From positions 1-64,000 of the forward strand of contig JAGAQG010000032.1 in the NCBI GenBank assembly GCA_017622875.1: a DNA stretch of 64,000 nucleotides. The letters run 5' to 3'. Source of the DNA: Lachnospiraceae bacterium. Lineage in GTDB: Bacteria > Bacillota > Clostridia > Lachnospirales > Lachnospiraceae. Shown here in pieces: positions 63,927 to 64,000 of the stretch. The notes beneath the pieces are model-generated. The model worked only from the letters and a program-made list of their open reading frames with translations, was not told where the DNA came from and did no database searches. Made by a program: the position numbers and the translations under genes. The stretch's first letter is position 1. Each line of letters starts with the position of its first letter.

Positions 63927-64000
63927 TTAGAAGGTAAAAATTAAGTAAATTTATGTCGAATTATCGATCTATGATTACTACTTATGAAAACAGAGGGAGG

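Overview
The window comes from a low-GC, Gram-positive, spore-lineage Clostridia chromosome, most likely a gut Lachnospiraceae relative. This is inferred from the gene families and their order (DUF512-der-plsY-gpsA, pheST behind a T-box, ATP-type PEP carboxykinase, SpoIID and CotH families, a SipW/TasA cluster) and from strong AAGGAGG-type ribosome sites. I ran no database search. Almost every gene is on the minus strand.

Layout. 1-2200: an accessory two-gene unit of unknown function ending in a terminator. 2331-15200: housekeeping genes, namely an RlmD-type rRNA methyltransferase, a PflX-like radical SAM protein, a membrane protein, an acetyltransferase, a small membrane exporter, queA, pheT and pheS behind a T-box leader, a YihY-type membrane protein, a SpoIID-domain protein and a 6S RNA gene. 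15289-24757: a long surface-protein operon that begins with a SipW-type signal peptidase. It continues with five proteins carrying SipW-cognate signal peptides (TasA/camelysin type), a 1268-residue Cys/His-rich adhesin-like protein and a wall-anchor-like protein.

24929-25280 is the most interesting stretch. Three copies of a 20-bp recombinase-like core site are present, two in one orientation and one inverted. They bracket about 300 bp holding a near-consensus promoter (TTGATT, 17 bp, TATACT, extended -10). A complete tyrosine recombinase gene lies immediately next to it. As sequenced, the promoter points away from the sipW operon. The arrangement looks like an invertible promoter (phase switch) for the whole surface operon, captured in the OFF orientation.

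25316-32852: a mobilizable-element-like region with the recombinase, an XRE regulator, MobA relaxase (broken by an in-frame TGA), an AlbA_2/ATP-binding protein preceded by 12-bp iteron-like repeats, MobC, small membrane proteins and a 5'-truncated DUF3849 gene. The DUF3849 gene is fused to a degenerate second recombinase gene. A 26-bp direct repeat marks the homologous position in the two recombinase genes.

33000-63796: central and amino-acid metabolism (pckA and citrate synthase divergently transcribed, thrC, leuA, leuCD, ilvC, ilvN, a homocysteine methyltransferase). Cell-envelope genes (two intact CotH kinases, one broken one, an SGNH hydrolase and a GT-C membrane enzyme) lie between leuD and leuA. 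A T-box leader with a probable leucine specifier sits upstream of the SGNH hydrolase-GT-leuA operon, so envelope genes appear to be under leucine control. Downstream are an ABC transporter of the TrpXYZ type, a TPM/zinc-ribbon/SPFH membrane trio, and gpsA-plsY-der-DUF512. At the right edge a + strand promoter leads to a gene outside the window.
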